Source: Deltaproteobacteria bacterium
Lineage (GTDB): Bacteria > Myxococcota_A > UBA796 > UBA2385
Length of the DNA stretch: 64,000 nucleotides
Direction of reading: 5' to 3'
NCBI GenBank assembly: GCA_018401435.1
Contig: JAGYJW010000029.1
Location: 27,211-91,210 of the forward strand
The position numbers and the translations under genes are program-made. Positions 20,931-29,157 of the stretch are shown here, piece by piece. The notes under the pieces are model-generated. The model searched no databases. It was not told where the DNA came from and was given only the letters and a program-made list of their open reading frames with translations. Position 1 is the stretch's first letter. Each line of letters opens with the position of its first letter.

Positions 20931-22732
20931 GCAGGCGTCCTTCGGGACACCTCGTCGGGCGCCGCGGGCTCTGCCTTCGGCGCCCGACGCTCGTCTGGGT
21001 GCAGAGGATGCGCGGATGCCCCGCTCAGGGTGGGCCGGGGCCCGTCGAAGACCAGGGGACCCCGCTCAGGGGCCGGGCCGGGCTGGCCGGTGGCCGGCAG
21101 TCGCCACAGCGCCCCATCGGGCCCGGTCCAGACCGGTCGCCCCCAGGCGGCCGACAGCATGGGCTCGGGGTCGTAGGCGGCCGAGGGCGGATTGCGCCGC
21201 CAGGACCGGCGATCCAGCAGGATCCACGCGAAGCCCGCCTCTGCCAGCCGGTCCAGATCGGCCTGCCACAAGGCGGGGGGCGTCCGTCCACCCTGGCTGA
21301 GCGCCCACAGGTCGTGCACCAAGGGGCTGGCATCCAGGAAGGCCCGCTGGGCAGGAGGGATGAACCAGGGCTGGTTCTCGACCATGGCGCCCAGCAGGGG
21401 GCGGCCATGCAGGTGGGCCCAGGCGACGCTGTTGGGGGCTCGCATCAGGGGCAGCACGACGATCGCCTCTGGGCCCGATGGCGGCGGCAGGTCGGCCACG
21501 GCCTGCCACACCGCCGGCACCGGGAAGGCCCAGGTGGAGAGGGGGAGCTGGCCCACCACCAGCTGCTGCGCGAGCACGCCCGCCGGCAAGAGCACCGTCA
21601 GGCGGGGGCGAATGCGGGCGAGGCCATCGGCGGCGAAGATCACCCAGAAGAGGCCGCCAATGCCCAGCCAGCGGTCGGGGTGGCTCATGCGGTCCACACC
21701 GGGAAACCAGCGCCAGAGCGGGTAGTAGGGCAGCAGCCACCGGTAGCCCAGCAGGTCCTGGGCAGGCCCCAGCGCAAAGGTGGTGCAGAGCAGGGCGCAG
21801 CCCAGCCACAGGCCGCGGCGTTGGCCCAGGCGCAGGCTGAGGGGTGCTGCCAGCAGCAGCACGAGGGGCAGCCAGCCGCGCAGGCCCGGCGGCTGGGACA
21901 GCGAGAGCTGCAGCGCGTCCTGGAAGAGCGGGGAGCTGTGTTCGGCCGTCAAGGGCGCCGCCGGCATCCAGGCCCCCGCGGCAAGTGCCAGCACCTGGGG
22001 CCCCAGGGCCGGGCTCACCAGTAGCAGGGCCAGCCCACCGGCCAGGGCCAGCTCCTTCAGCAGCGCCAGGGGTGGCCGCCGCCGGCGGGCATGCAGCAGG
22101 AAGAGGGGCAGGCAGGCCAGCAGCATGGCAGCGTAGAACCAGTAGCCCAGCCCCAACAAGGCCAGGCCCGCGCCGGTCAGCGCCGCGGCCTTGCGCCCCC
22201 CCGTCTCGCTCAGCCGCAGCAGGCCCAGCACCGCCAGGGGCAAGCCGACCAGGGCCACCTGGGTCAACCGCAAGCTGCTGATCTGCGCGAGCAGGGCAGG
22301 GGACAGGGCCCAGGCCGCCCCCGCCGCCAGCGCCGGAAGCCGCCGCCCCCAAAGGGCCCAGCCCAGGGGCTGAGAGGCCAGCAGGTTCAGCGGGATCCAG
22401 GCCAGGGCCGACAGGCTCAACCATGCCGGAAAAGGAAGGATAAACCTAAATATTCCAGAGAGCAGCATCTCCAGGATATTGCCCCCGTTCATGCGGGCCA
22501 GAGGGGCGCCGGTGGGCCAGAAGGTCGCGGGATCCGACAGGTCGAAGCGGCCCGCGGCCACCGCGGCATGCACCTGGTGGTGCAGGTAGACGGCGTGCAG
22601 GCCATCGTCTTGCGCCACGCCCGGCAGCGCGGTCCACAGCTTCGGCAAGGCGGGCCCGGCCACCAGCAGGGCGCACAGGCCGCCCACCAGGCAGGCCAGG
22701 CCCAGCTCCACGCCCACGGCGCGGCGGTCCAT
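20882..22732 (-). CDS. Multi-pass membrane glycosyltransferase-like protein (GT-C type)
   Basis: 616 residues. Start MDRRAVGVELGLACLVGGL at an ATG overlapping the stop of the upstream membrane gene (TGATG at 22730-22734). About ten hydrophobic spans follow. An early loop (QDDGLHAVYLHHQVHAA, then FWPTGAPLARMNGGN) has the acidic/aromatic pattern typical of the first periplasmic loop of GT-C transferases. The last ~170 residues form a soluble domain (EAIVVLPLMRAPNSV, FAWILLDRRSW). The C-terminus continues about 45 residues past the natural-looking end and overlaps the small lipoprotein gene. It is related to the 4.3, 22.7 and 60.2 kb genes. Probably transfers lipid-linked sugars in envelope or exopolysaccharide assembly; no donor or acceptor can be named. 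Confidence 0.6.
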   Translation of the reverse strand: MDRRAVGVELGLACLVGGLCALLVAGPALPKLWTALPGVAQDDGLHAVYLHHQVHAAVAAGRFDLSDPATFWPTGAPLARMNGGNILEMLLSGIFRFILPFPAWLSLSALAWIPLNLLASQPLGWALWGRRLPALAAGAAWALSPALLAQISSLRLTQVALVGLPLAVLGLLRLSETGGRKAAALTGAGLALLGLGYWFYAAMLLACLPLFLLHARRRRPPLALLKELALAGGLALLLVSPALGPQVLALAAGAWMPAAPLTAEHSSPLFQDALQLSLSQPPGLRGWLPLVLLLAAPLSLRLGQRRGLWLGCALLCTTFALGPAQDLLGYRWLLPYYPLWRWFPGVDRMSHPDRWLGIGGLFWVIFAADGLARIRPRLTVLLPAGVLAQQLVVGQLPLSTWAFPVPAVWQAVADLPPPSGPEAIVVLPLMRAPNSVAWAHLHGRPLLGAMVENQPWFIPPAQRAFLDASPLVHDLWALSQGGRTPPALWQADLDRLAEAGFAWILLDRRSWRRNPPSAAYDPEPMLSAAWGRPVWTGPDGALWRLPATGQPGPAPERGPLVFDGPRPTLSGASAHPLHPDERRAPKAEPAAPDEVSRRTPAYSAVKQAAASATAAR

Positions 22733-24369
22733 CAGCGCGCCCCCGGGACGCGCCACCAGGCCAGGCCGGCGGCGGAGTCCGTGGGCGGCCCCCAGGTCTG
22801 CTCCAGGCGCAGGGCGAGGCTGGCCCGCTCGGGCGTCTCGGCGAGATCCAGCACCACAAAGGCAAAACCGACTGCATCCAGCTCTGATAGGGCCGGCAAG
22901 GCGCAGCCCTCGCCCTTCTTGGTGCAGAGGTTGAGCCGCTGCAACAGCGGGTGGGCCGGCGGCTGGGCAGAGGCCCGGGGCAGGTCCGACAAGGCGCGGC
23001 CATGCACGGTGTGGCCCGCCAGCCGGATCGGGTGGTTGGGCTGCAGGTGCTCGCTGAAAAAGGGCAGGTGCAGCACGGCACCTGGGGCGGGATCGGCCTG
23101 CCATTGGGCCCAGGCCTCGACCGGCAGGGGGGTCACCGGCCAGGGCAGGCCAGCCCCGGCCAAGGCGCGCAGGGCATCCACCGAGCCCAGCAATCCGATG
23201 GCCAGCAGCGGCCCCCCCGGCCGCGCCCGGCAGAGCATGCCCGCCAGGCCAAAGACGGCCAACAGGGCGCAGCGGTAATATTGGCCCCCCCGCGCGAGGG
23301 GGAAGTCCATCCAACGCAAGGCGAGGGCCGGCAAGGCCAGGGGGCGACCCGCCACCAGGACGGGGGCCCCCTGCCAGGCCAACACCGGACCCATCGCCAG
23401 GATCAAGCCCAGCAACAGCGGAAAGAGCCAGGCCCGCCGACCCCGCCCCCAGGCCAGGGCCCCCAGCAGCAGGATGAGGCCCACATAGGGCTGGTGCACC
23501 ACGAAGGTGCGCACCTGCACATCCATCTGGCCCAGAAACAGGCTGTCGAGATCGGCGATGGGCGAGGGAGTGGACCACAGATCGGGCCAGCCCTCGGACC
23601 CGAAATTGGGCCGAAAGAGGTCCGATGCGGCATCGAAGTCCCCCGGGCGCAGCCAGGCCTGGGCCAGCAGCAGCCCTCCCACCGCCAGGGCCAGGCCCGG
23701 CAGGCTCCGCCGAAGGCCCACGCGCCAGGCCACCCAGGGCGCCAGAAAGCCCGCGAGCATGCCCAGATAGGGGCTGGTCAAGGCGCCCAGGGCCCACAGC
23801 GGAAGCACCCCCAAGAGGCGCCAGGGCCGCTCGCCGGCCTGCACCAGGGACAGCAGCAGCAGGGGCAGCACCCAGCTCTGGGCATTCTCGATCTGCCCCG
23901 ATGCGGCCGCCCCCAGGCTGACGGGCGCAAGGCCAAAGAGCAGCCCGGCCGCCCACAATCCCATGGGTGTGGCATCGGGTTCCAGGCGGCGCAGCAGGCG
24001 GATCATCGCAACCGCCCCCAGCGCCGGCCCCAGCAAGGCGCTGAGGTTGACCACCAGAGCGGCGACAGCAGCGGCGGCAGCAGGGCCCACCGCCATCACC
24101 GCCCAGGCCACATAGCGGGCCCGGTGTTGCACCGGAAAGCCGGCCTGGGTCGTGGGATCGGGCCAGTGGCCCTGCCAGAGGGCCCCGCCGATGACATCAC
24201 CCGCCCAGCCATGCACCCCATGAAAGGGGTTGGCCAGCGTCGTGGTGGCCGGATCGAGCAGCCAGCCCGCGTGCAAAGGCAGCTGCAGGAGCAGACACAG
24301 CGCGGCCGCGGTCAGCTCGGGCCGCAGACGGGAGCGCGCGGCCGGCAGGAGCGGGGCGCGCGGCCCCAA
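22732..24369 (-). CDS. Multi-pass membrane glycosyltransferase-like protein (paralogue, coupled)
   Basis: 545 residues, about ten predicted membrane spans. It starts at a TTG four bases after the small membrane gene, so the start is less certain. The early periplasmic loop GVHGWAGDVIGGALWQGHWPD, with TLANPFHG, parallels the substrate loop of GT-C enzymes. C-terminal soluble domain: AVLHLPFFSEHLQPNHPI and FAFVVLDLAETPE, the same layout as the next gene. Its stop overlaps that gene's start by one base, so the pair is almost certainly co-translated and may act as a heteromeric membrane complex. The family link is by architecture only. Confidence 0.6.
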   Translation of the reverse strand: MGPRAPLLPAARSRLRPELTAAALCLLLQLPLHAGWLLDPATTTLANPFHGVHGWAGDVIGGALWQGHWPDPTTQAGFPVQHRARYVAWAVMAVGPAAAAAVAALVVNLSALLGPALGAVAMIRLLRRLEPDATPMGLWAAGLLFGLAPVSLGAAASGQIENAQSWVLPLLLLSLVQAGERPWRLLGVLPLWALGALTSPYLGMLAGFLAPWVAWRVGLRRSLPGLALAVGGLLLAQAWLRPGDFDAASDLFRPNFGSEGWPDLWSTPSPIADLDSLFLGQMDVQVRTFVVHQPYVGLILLLGALAWGRGRRAWLFPLLLGLILAMGPVLAWQGAPVLVAGRPLALPALALRWMDFPLARGGQYYRCALLAVFGLAGMLCRARPGGPLLAIGLLGSVDALRALAGAGLPWPVTPLPVEAWAQWQADPAPGAVLHLPFFSEHLQPNHPIRLAGHTVHGRALSDLPRASAQPPAHPLLQRLNLCTKKGEGCALPALSELDAVGFAFVVLDLAETPERASLALRLEQTWGPPTDSAAGLAWWRVPGAR

Positions 24370-24373
24370 CCGA

Positions 24374-24622
24374 TCAGCGCGCCTCGGCCGGGTCCTTGAA
24401 GTCCCGGTCGAGGATGGGCGGCGTCACGGTGCCGCTCTCCTTGCCCTGCGCCTTGGCCATCACCTGCTCGCCCATGATGGTGGTGAAGACGCCACCGATC
24501 ACATTGGCCACCACCGGCATCATGAAGCCGAAGGTGGCGAGGGCGCACACCATGCCGAAGCAGACGAAGAACAGGAGCACCAGGTACAGAGGGTCCGTCA
24601 TCGCGTGAAAGAGACTGTCCAT
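24374..24622 (-). CDS. Small membrane protein
   Basis: 82 residues from the ATG at 24622 (MDSLFHAMTDPL); the frame opens further upstream but with non-coding-like sequence. One long hydrophobic region (YLVLLFFVCFGMVCALATFGFMMPVV, here described from two adjacent segments) could form one or two spans. A charged tail follows (GKESGTVTPPILDRDFKDP). It is the first gene of the membrane pair's operon, ending four bases before the next start. Likely an accessory subunit; no family recognised. Confidence 0.55.
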   Translation of the reverse strand: MDSLFHAMTDPLYLVLLFFVCFGMVCALATFGFMMPVVANVIGGVFTTIMGEQVMAKAQGKESGTVTPPILDRDFKDPAEAR

Positions 24623-24728
24623 GGGGGGCGCCCTCAACAGATGGACTCGCGGATTAGCCTGTGACCGCAGGGCTGGCCACCCCTCCCGTCGAGGGCCGCC
24701 AATCCCGACCCAGAGCCCTGGACCCGCC

Positions 24729-26456
24729 ATGCCCCACATCAACATCCGCGACCTCGGACGCCTGCGGGAGATCACCGCGGTGCTGGTGCGCCACGGCTTT
24801 GGTCACCTGCTGCGCCAGGCCGGGCTGGAGGCCGATGGCGACCCCGAAGAGACCAGCCTGCCCCTGGCCCGCCGCATCCGGCTGGCCCTGGGCGAGCTGG
24901 GCCCCACCTTCGTCAAGCTGGGCCAGGTGCTCAGCGTGCGCCCCGACATCGTGCCCGCCGACATCATCGCCGAGCTGGAGGCCTTGCAGGATCGCGTCCC
25001 CCCCTCGGATTTCGACGCGGTGGCCGAGGCGCTGGCCCTGGAGTTGGGCGCCCCCATCGTCGAGCGCTTCGCCGAGTTCGACCCCCAACCCATCGCCTGC
25101 GCCTCCATCGCCCAGGTGCACCGGGCCGTGCTGCCCGATGGACAGGTGGTGGCGGTCAAGATCCAGCGCCCGGGCATCGAAGCCCGCATCCAGAGCGACC
25201 TGCACATCCTCTATTCCCTGGCCCACCTGCTCACCGGCCGCGTGACCATCCCCGGCCTGTACACGCCGGTGGGCATCGTCCGGGAATTCGAGGCCGCCAT
25301 CGTGCAGGAGCTGGACTTCTTGCAAGAGGCCCGCGCCTTGACGCGCTTTCGCCGGAACTTCGAGAAGAGCCGGCAGATCACCGCTCCCGAGGTGCACGCC
25401 GAGCTGTCCACCCGCCGGGTGCTGGTGATGGAGATGCTGGATGGGCGCCGCATCGGACAGCTCAAGGACGAGCCCGAAGCCGCCGCCCGGGCCCTGCGCA
25501 TCCTCATCGACGCCACCTACCAGCAGGTCTTCGAGCACGGCTTCTTTCACGGGGATCCCCACCCCGGCAATGTGCTCATCCTGGAGGATGGGCGCCTGGG
25601 CTTTCTGGACTTCGGGCTGACCGGGGCACTGAGCGCGGAGATGCAGGATGTGATCGTCTCGCTCTTCATCGGCCTGGTGCAGCAAGACAGCGAGAGCGTG
25701 GCCTTGACCCTCTACCAGGCCGGCGCCACCGACGGCCGGGTGGATCTCAAGGGCTTCCGCCGCGAGATCGAGCGCCTGATGACCAAATACCATGGGGCCA
25801 CCCTCGAAGAGCTGGGGGACAGGGCCAGCCTGCTGGAGTTCATCGGCGTGGCCAGCCGCTTCCGCATCCGGCTGGTGCCCGAATACGCAGTGCTGGCGCG
25901 CACGGCCTCCATCCTGGACGGCATCGCCCGGCAGCTCACCCCCGACCTCGACATCGTGGCCGAGGTCGCGCCCTTCGCCCAGAAGCTCGCGGTGTCGCGC
26001 TTCTCGCCCCAGCGCGTCTCGGCCGACGCCTTTCGCCTGCTGCAGCACGCCCAGCTGGCCCTGCGCGACCTGCCGGTGGGCATGAACCAGCTGATGGTGG
26101 ACCTGGAGCGCGGCAACCTCAGCCTGCGCACCGTGGACCCCGACGCCGCCCAGCTGCGCGAGGAGATCCGCCACGCGGGCGTTCGCGTGGCCATCGCCAC
26201 CTGCGCCTCGGGCCTGGGCCTCGCCGGCGCCGTGCTGCTGGCGCCCTATGCCGGGCCCCCCTGGACAGTCGGCGTGCTCAGCCTCATCGGAGGCGGGCTG
26301 ATGCTGCTGTCCATCCTGTCGTTGTGGGGTCTCTTCGCCCATTATCTCTTTGCCGCCCGCATCCACCCCCGCGAGTGGCGCCGGCGCGGTCTGGCCATCT
26401 TGCGCTTCTTCGTGGGCAGCCGAGGTGGGGGGGGCAAGGGCCCCGGTCGAAGCTGA
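24729..26456 (+). CDS. ABC1/UbiB-family atypical kinase
   Basis: 575 residues, start MPHINIRDLGRLREITAVL. All UbiB-family marks are present: the KxGQ helix (FVKLGQVLSVRPDIVP), the Ala-rich loop ASIAQVHRA in place of a Gly loop, VAVKIQRPGIE lysine, ELDFLQEARAL, HGDPHPGNVLI catalytic loop and GFLDFGLTG. Two C-terminal hydrophobic spans (LGLAGAVLLAPYAG; LSLIGGGLMLLSILSLWGLF) anchor it in the inner membrane. Homologues are ATPases that support ubiquinone biosynthesis or lipid handling; here no ubi gene is adjacent, so the pathway is open. It is transcribed away from the membrane-protein operon, about 106 bases from its first gene. Confidence 0.88.
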   Translation: MPHINIRDLGRLREITAVLVRHGFGHLLRQAGLEADGDPEETSLPLARRIRLALGELGPTFVKLGQVLSVRPDIVPADIIAELEALQDRVPPSDFDAVAEALALELGAPIVERFAEFDPQPIACASIAQVHRAVLPDGQVVAVKIQRPGIEARIQSDLHILYSLAHLLTGRVTIPGLYTPVGIVREFEAAIVQELDFLQEARALTRFRRNFEKSRQITAPEVHAELSTRRVLVMEMLDGRRIGQLKDEPEAAARALRILIDATYQQVFEHGFFHGDPHPGNVLILEDGRLGFLDFGLTGALSAEMQDVIVSLFIGLVQQDSESVALTLYQAGATDGRVDLKGFRREIERLMTKYHGATLEELGDRASLLEFIGVASRFRIRLVPEYAVLARTASILDGIARQLTPDLDIVAEVAPFAQKLAVSRFSPQRVSADAFRLLQHAQLALRDLPVGMNQLMVDLERGNLSLRTVDPDAAQLREEIRHAGVRVAIATCASGLGLAGAVLLAPYAGPPWTVGVLSLIGGGLMLLSILSLWGLFAHYLFAARIHPREWRRRGLAILRFFVGSRGGGGKGPGRS

Positions 26457-26600
26457 GGGCGCGGGACCCCAGGGGGCATGCCCGCAGAGTTCCAACCGTG
26501 ATAGGCTCCAGCGCTCGCAGGATCGGCCCGATGAGGCCGGCGTGAACAGTCGCGCCCGGCCCCGGGGCAGCGCGGCCCCCCCGACAGGTGGAAGAGACAC

Positions 26601-28310
26601 GTGGCGGATTCAAAGCAGCACCACTTCTCGCGCGGTGACGTCATCTCGCGACGCTATGAGATCGAGCGCGAGCTGGGCTCTGGCCTGGTGGGGGCGACCT
26701 ACCTGGCGCGCCACATCTCGACGGGGAAGCCCATCTGCCTGAAGGTCCTGCGGGCCGGAATGGTGGACGACGCCCCCGATCGCGAGCGCTACGAGTCCGC
26801 CTTTGCGCGCATTCGCGCCATCGACCAGGCCGGGCTGATCAAGCTCGAAGAGGTCGGCTACCACGAAGGCGCCGCCTACTTCACCGAAGAATACTTCGAG
26901 AGCCAGAATCTCCGGCAGCTGATCGACGAGTACCAGGCTGAGCAGCGCAGCTTTACCCTGCAAGAAGCATGCCAGATCGCCACCAACGTCCTGGACGCCG
27001 TGGCCGGCCTGCACGACGCCGAGGTCGTCCACCGCAACCTCAAGCCCGAGAATGTGCTGGTCCAGTCCCGGCGCACCGGCCCCGGCGGCAAGAATATCGT
27101 CCGCACGGTCAAGGTCACCGATGGCGGCCTGGCCGAGATGATCCGGCCCCAGGTCTTCGCCCAGACCTACATCAACCGCAGCGAGGCCCGCTACCTCGCA
27201 CCCGAGATGGGCGGCTTCGACCAGGCAGGCTCCCCCTCGGCCGACATCTACTCCGTCGGCGTGATGCTCTATGAGCTGCTGGTGGGGCAGCCCCCGCGGG
27301 GCACCTACCTGTCGCCCACCCAGCTGCGCGGCGACCTGCCCGAACACATCGACGATGTGGTCGAGCTGGCCCTCGGCGCCAACCCCGAGGACCGCTACCC
27401 CAGCGCCCGGGACATGATCAACGACATCCAGCGCTCCTTCTCGGGGGAGATGGAGGATGTGCGCACAGGGCCCAACATCAAGAGAATCGCCATCGCCGTC
27501 GGCGCGGGGCTCGCGGTGCTGGGCCTGGCCGGCGCCTACCTCGAGACCCGCGAGACCCCCGACCCGGTCGAGGATATGCGCATCGCCGACGACCAGCTGC
27601 GTCGCGCCGTCGCTGCCCGCACCCAGACCCCCACCGACGAAGAGCTGCGCACCAAGACCGAAGCCCACCCCGAGATGCTCTACATCCCCAACGGGCCCTT
27701 CGTGATGGGGCGCCTGAACCAGGAAGACGTCACCCGGGTGGCCTCGCGCAGCGAACCCATCGCCACCGAGGTCACAGTGGGCGGCTTCTACATCGATCGC
27801 TTCGAATTCCCCAACCGCCTGCAAGACAAGGACGGCAAGCCCGTTCGCCCGGTGGCCAAGGCCTCCTGGACCGAGGCCGACAACGCCTGCCGCGAGCTGG
27901 GCAAGCGCCTGTGCACCGAACAGGAGTGGGAGAAGGCCTGCAAGGGCCCCGCCAACTGGATCTACTCCTATGGCGACAGCTACGACGAGGAGATGTGCGG
28001 CCGCGGCATCGAGGCCACCTACAACCTCGGTGACGCCGAGAGCTGCGTCAGCGGCTATGGTGTGATGGGCATGAGCGGCGGCCCCCGCGAATGGACGGGC
28101 AGCGTGTCGGGCCAGAAGGGCAACCGGCGCGTGGTCAAGGGCGGCCTGCGGGCCAACAATGGCCGCGGCAGCCGCTGCGCCTTCGCGGTGGACGAGAGCA
28201 TCGGCTATGCCGACGCCACCCTCAGCTTCCGGTGCTGCCTGGACGATGACGCGGCCCCGGCCACGCCGGCGCCCGGGTCTGAGCCCACCCAGGGCGACGC
28301 CCCCGAATAG
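26601..28310 (+). CDS. Pseudokinase fused to FGE-sulfatase domain (membrane-anchored)
   Basis: 569 residues from a GTG preceded by GAAGAG. Residues ~17-280 are kinase-like: LGSGLVGATYLA loop, Lys 48 (ICLKVL), APEMGGFD and DIYSVGVMLYELL. However, the catalytic HRD is HRN (Asn 146) and DFG is DGG (Asp 174 kept), so phosphotransfer is probably lost or weak. A single membrane span follows (IAIAVGAGLAVLGLAGAYL, about 295-313). Then a periplasmic FGE-sulfatase/SUMF1-type domain: MLYIPNGPFVMGRLN, FYIDRFEFPN, CRELGKRLCTEQEWEKACKGP, and GGPREWTGS. Such a fusion suits a sensor in which an extracellular lectin-like domain signals to an inactive kinase scaffold. About 144 bases separate it from the UbiB gene. 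Confidence 0.8.
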   Translation: MADSKQHHFSRGDVISRRYEIERELGSGLVGATYLARHISTGKPICLKVLRAGMVDDAPDRERYESAFARIRAIDQAGLIKLEEVGYHEGAAYFTEEYFESQNLRQLIDEYQAEQRSFTLQEACQIATNVLDAVAGLHDAEVVHRNLKPENVLVQSRRTGPGGKNIVRTVKVTDGGLAEMIRPQVFAQTYINRSEARYLAPEMGGFDQAGSPSADIYSVGVMLYELLVGQPPRGTYLSPTQLRGDLPEHIDDVVELALGANPEDRYPSARDMINDIQRSFSGEMEDVRTGPNIKRIAIAVGAGLAVLGLAGAYLETRETPDPVEDMRIADDQLRRAVAARTQTPTDEELRTKTEAHPEMLYIPNGPFVMGRLNQEDVTRVASRSEPIATEVTVGGFYIDRFEFPNRLQDKDGKPVRPVAKASWTEADNACRELGKRLCTEQEWEKACKGPANWIYSYGDSYDEEMCGRGIEATYNLGDAESCVSGYGVMGMSGGPREWTGSVSGQKGNRRVVKGGLRANNGRGSRCAFAVDESIGYADATLSFRCCLDDDAAPATPAPGSEPTQGDAPE

Positions 28311-28328
28311 GGCGCTTCAGACCGCCTT

Positions 28329-29156
28329 TCAAGCGGACCCGGGCTTGGGGGCCACGCTCTCGGCCCCAGGGGCCAGGCCGCCCTGGCGCTCCTGCCACAG
28401 GGCCGAGGCGGCCTTCAGCTCCTCCCGCACCAGGCGGTAGACCGTGCCGTTGACCGTGAGGTCGGTGTGGCCGACGCCGGGCACGATGTGGTTGCGCATG
28501 CTGGACTCACCCGGCCGCGGCTTGAGCACCGAGCACCACCAGGGGCAGACCAGGTCGGCCTTGCTGTAGACGCTCACCAGGGGGATGCTCGCGGGAAAGG
28601 TGCGGGCATTGAGCTGCCGCAGAAAGCCCGAGCCAGGGATCATCTGGCTGGCGCTGCCCCCAAACATGCCGCCCGCCGTGACCGACAGGCCCACCAGGGC
28701 CGTGGGCGTGCCCCGGTGGGGGGTGCCCAGGGTGATGAGAGACTTCACCCGCCGGTCTCCACCCAGGTGCTGGATGTAGTGCCGGGCCAGCAGGCCGCCC
28801 ATGCTGTGACCCACGATGTGGAAGCGGTCCATGCCGTAGCGTTCGCAGATGCGCTCGACCTTCTCGGCGATCATCTCGGCCGAGTCCACGATGCTGCGGA
28901 TCTGGTAGCGCCAGAGCACCCCGCCCAGGTCGAAGCTGAGCACCCCGAAGCCGTCGTGGCGCAGCCGGTCTTCCATCACCTCCCAGACGTTGCGGGTCTG
29001 GAAGAAGCCATTGAGCAGCAGCACCGTCTCGGGGTAGGCCGCGAAGTCGCCCCGGCGCACGATGCCGTTGCTGCGCATGTAGATCTTGCGGATGCTGCCG
29101 AGCTGACCCCGGATGGCCCGGTAGAGCCGGGGCCGGGCGGCCGAGTCGTCGGGCAC
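28329..29156 (-). CDS. Alpha/beta hydrolase, lipase/PGAP1-like
   Basis: About 275 residues from a GTG one base after the aldehyde dehydrogenase stop (VPDDSAARPRLYRA); an in-frame alternative upstream (29186) would overlap that gene. Core: VLLLNGFFQTRNVWEVM oxyanion strand, nucleophile elbow IVGHSMGGLLARHYI, LITLGTPHRGTPTA (typical of bacterial lipases and PGAP1-like esterases), acid region PLVSVYSKADLVCPWW and the catalytic His in VPGVGHTDLTVN. No signal peptide, so it is cytoplasmic or membrane-peripheral. Close coupling to the aldehyde dehydrogenase suggests a shared lipid-aldehyde or ester degradation task (inferred). Confidence 0.75.
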   Translation of the reverse strand: MPDDSAARPRLYRAIRGQLGSIRKIYMRSNGIVRRGDFAAYPETVLLLNGFFQTRNVWEVMEDRLRHDGFGVLSFDLGGVLWRYQIRSIVDSAEMIAEKVERICERYGMDRFHIVGHSMGGLLARHYIQHLGGDRRVKSLITLGTPHRGTPTALVGLSVTAGGMFGGSASQMIPGSGFLRQLNARTFPASIPLVSVYSKADLVCPWWCSVLKPRPGESSMRNHIVPGVGHTDLTVNGTVYRLVREELKAASALWQERQGGLAPGAESVAPKPGSA

Positions 29157-29157
29157 C

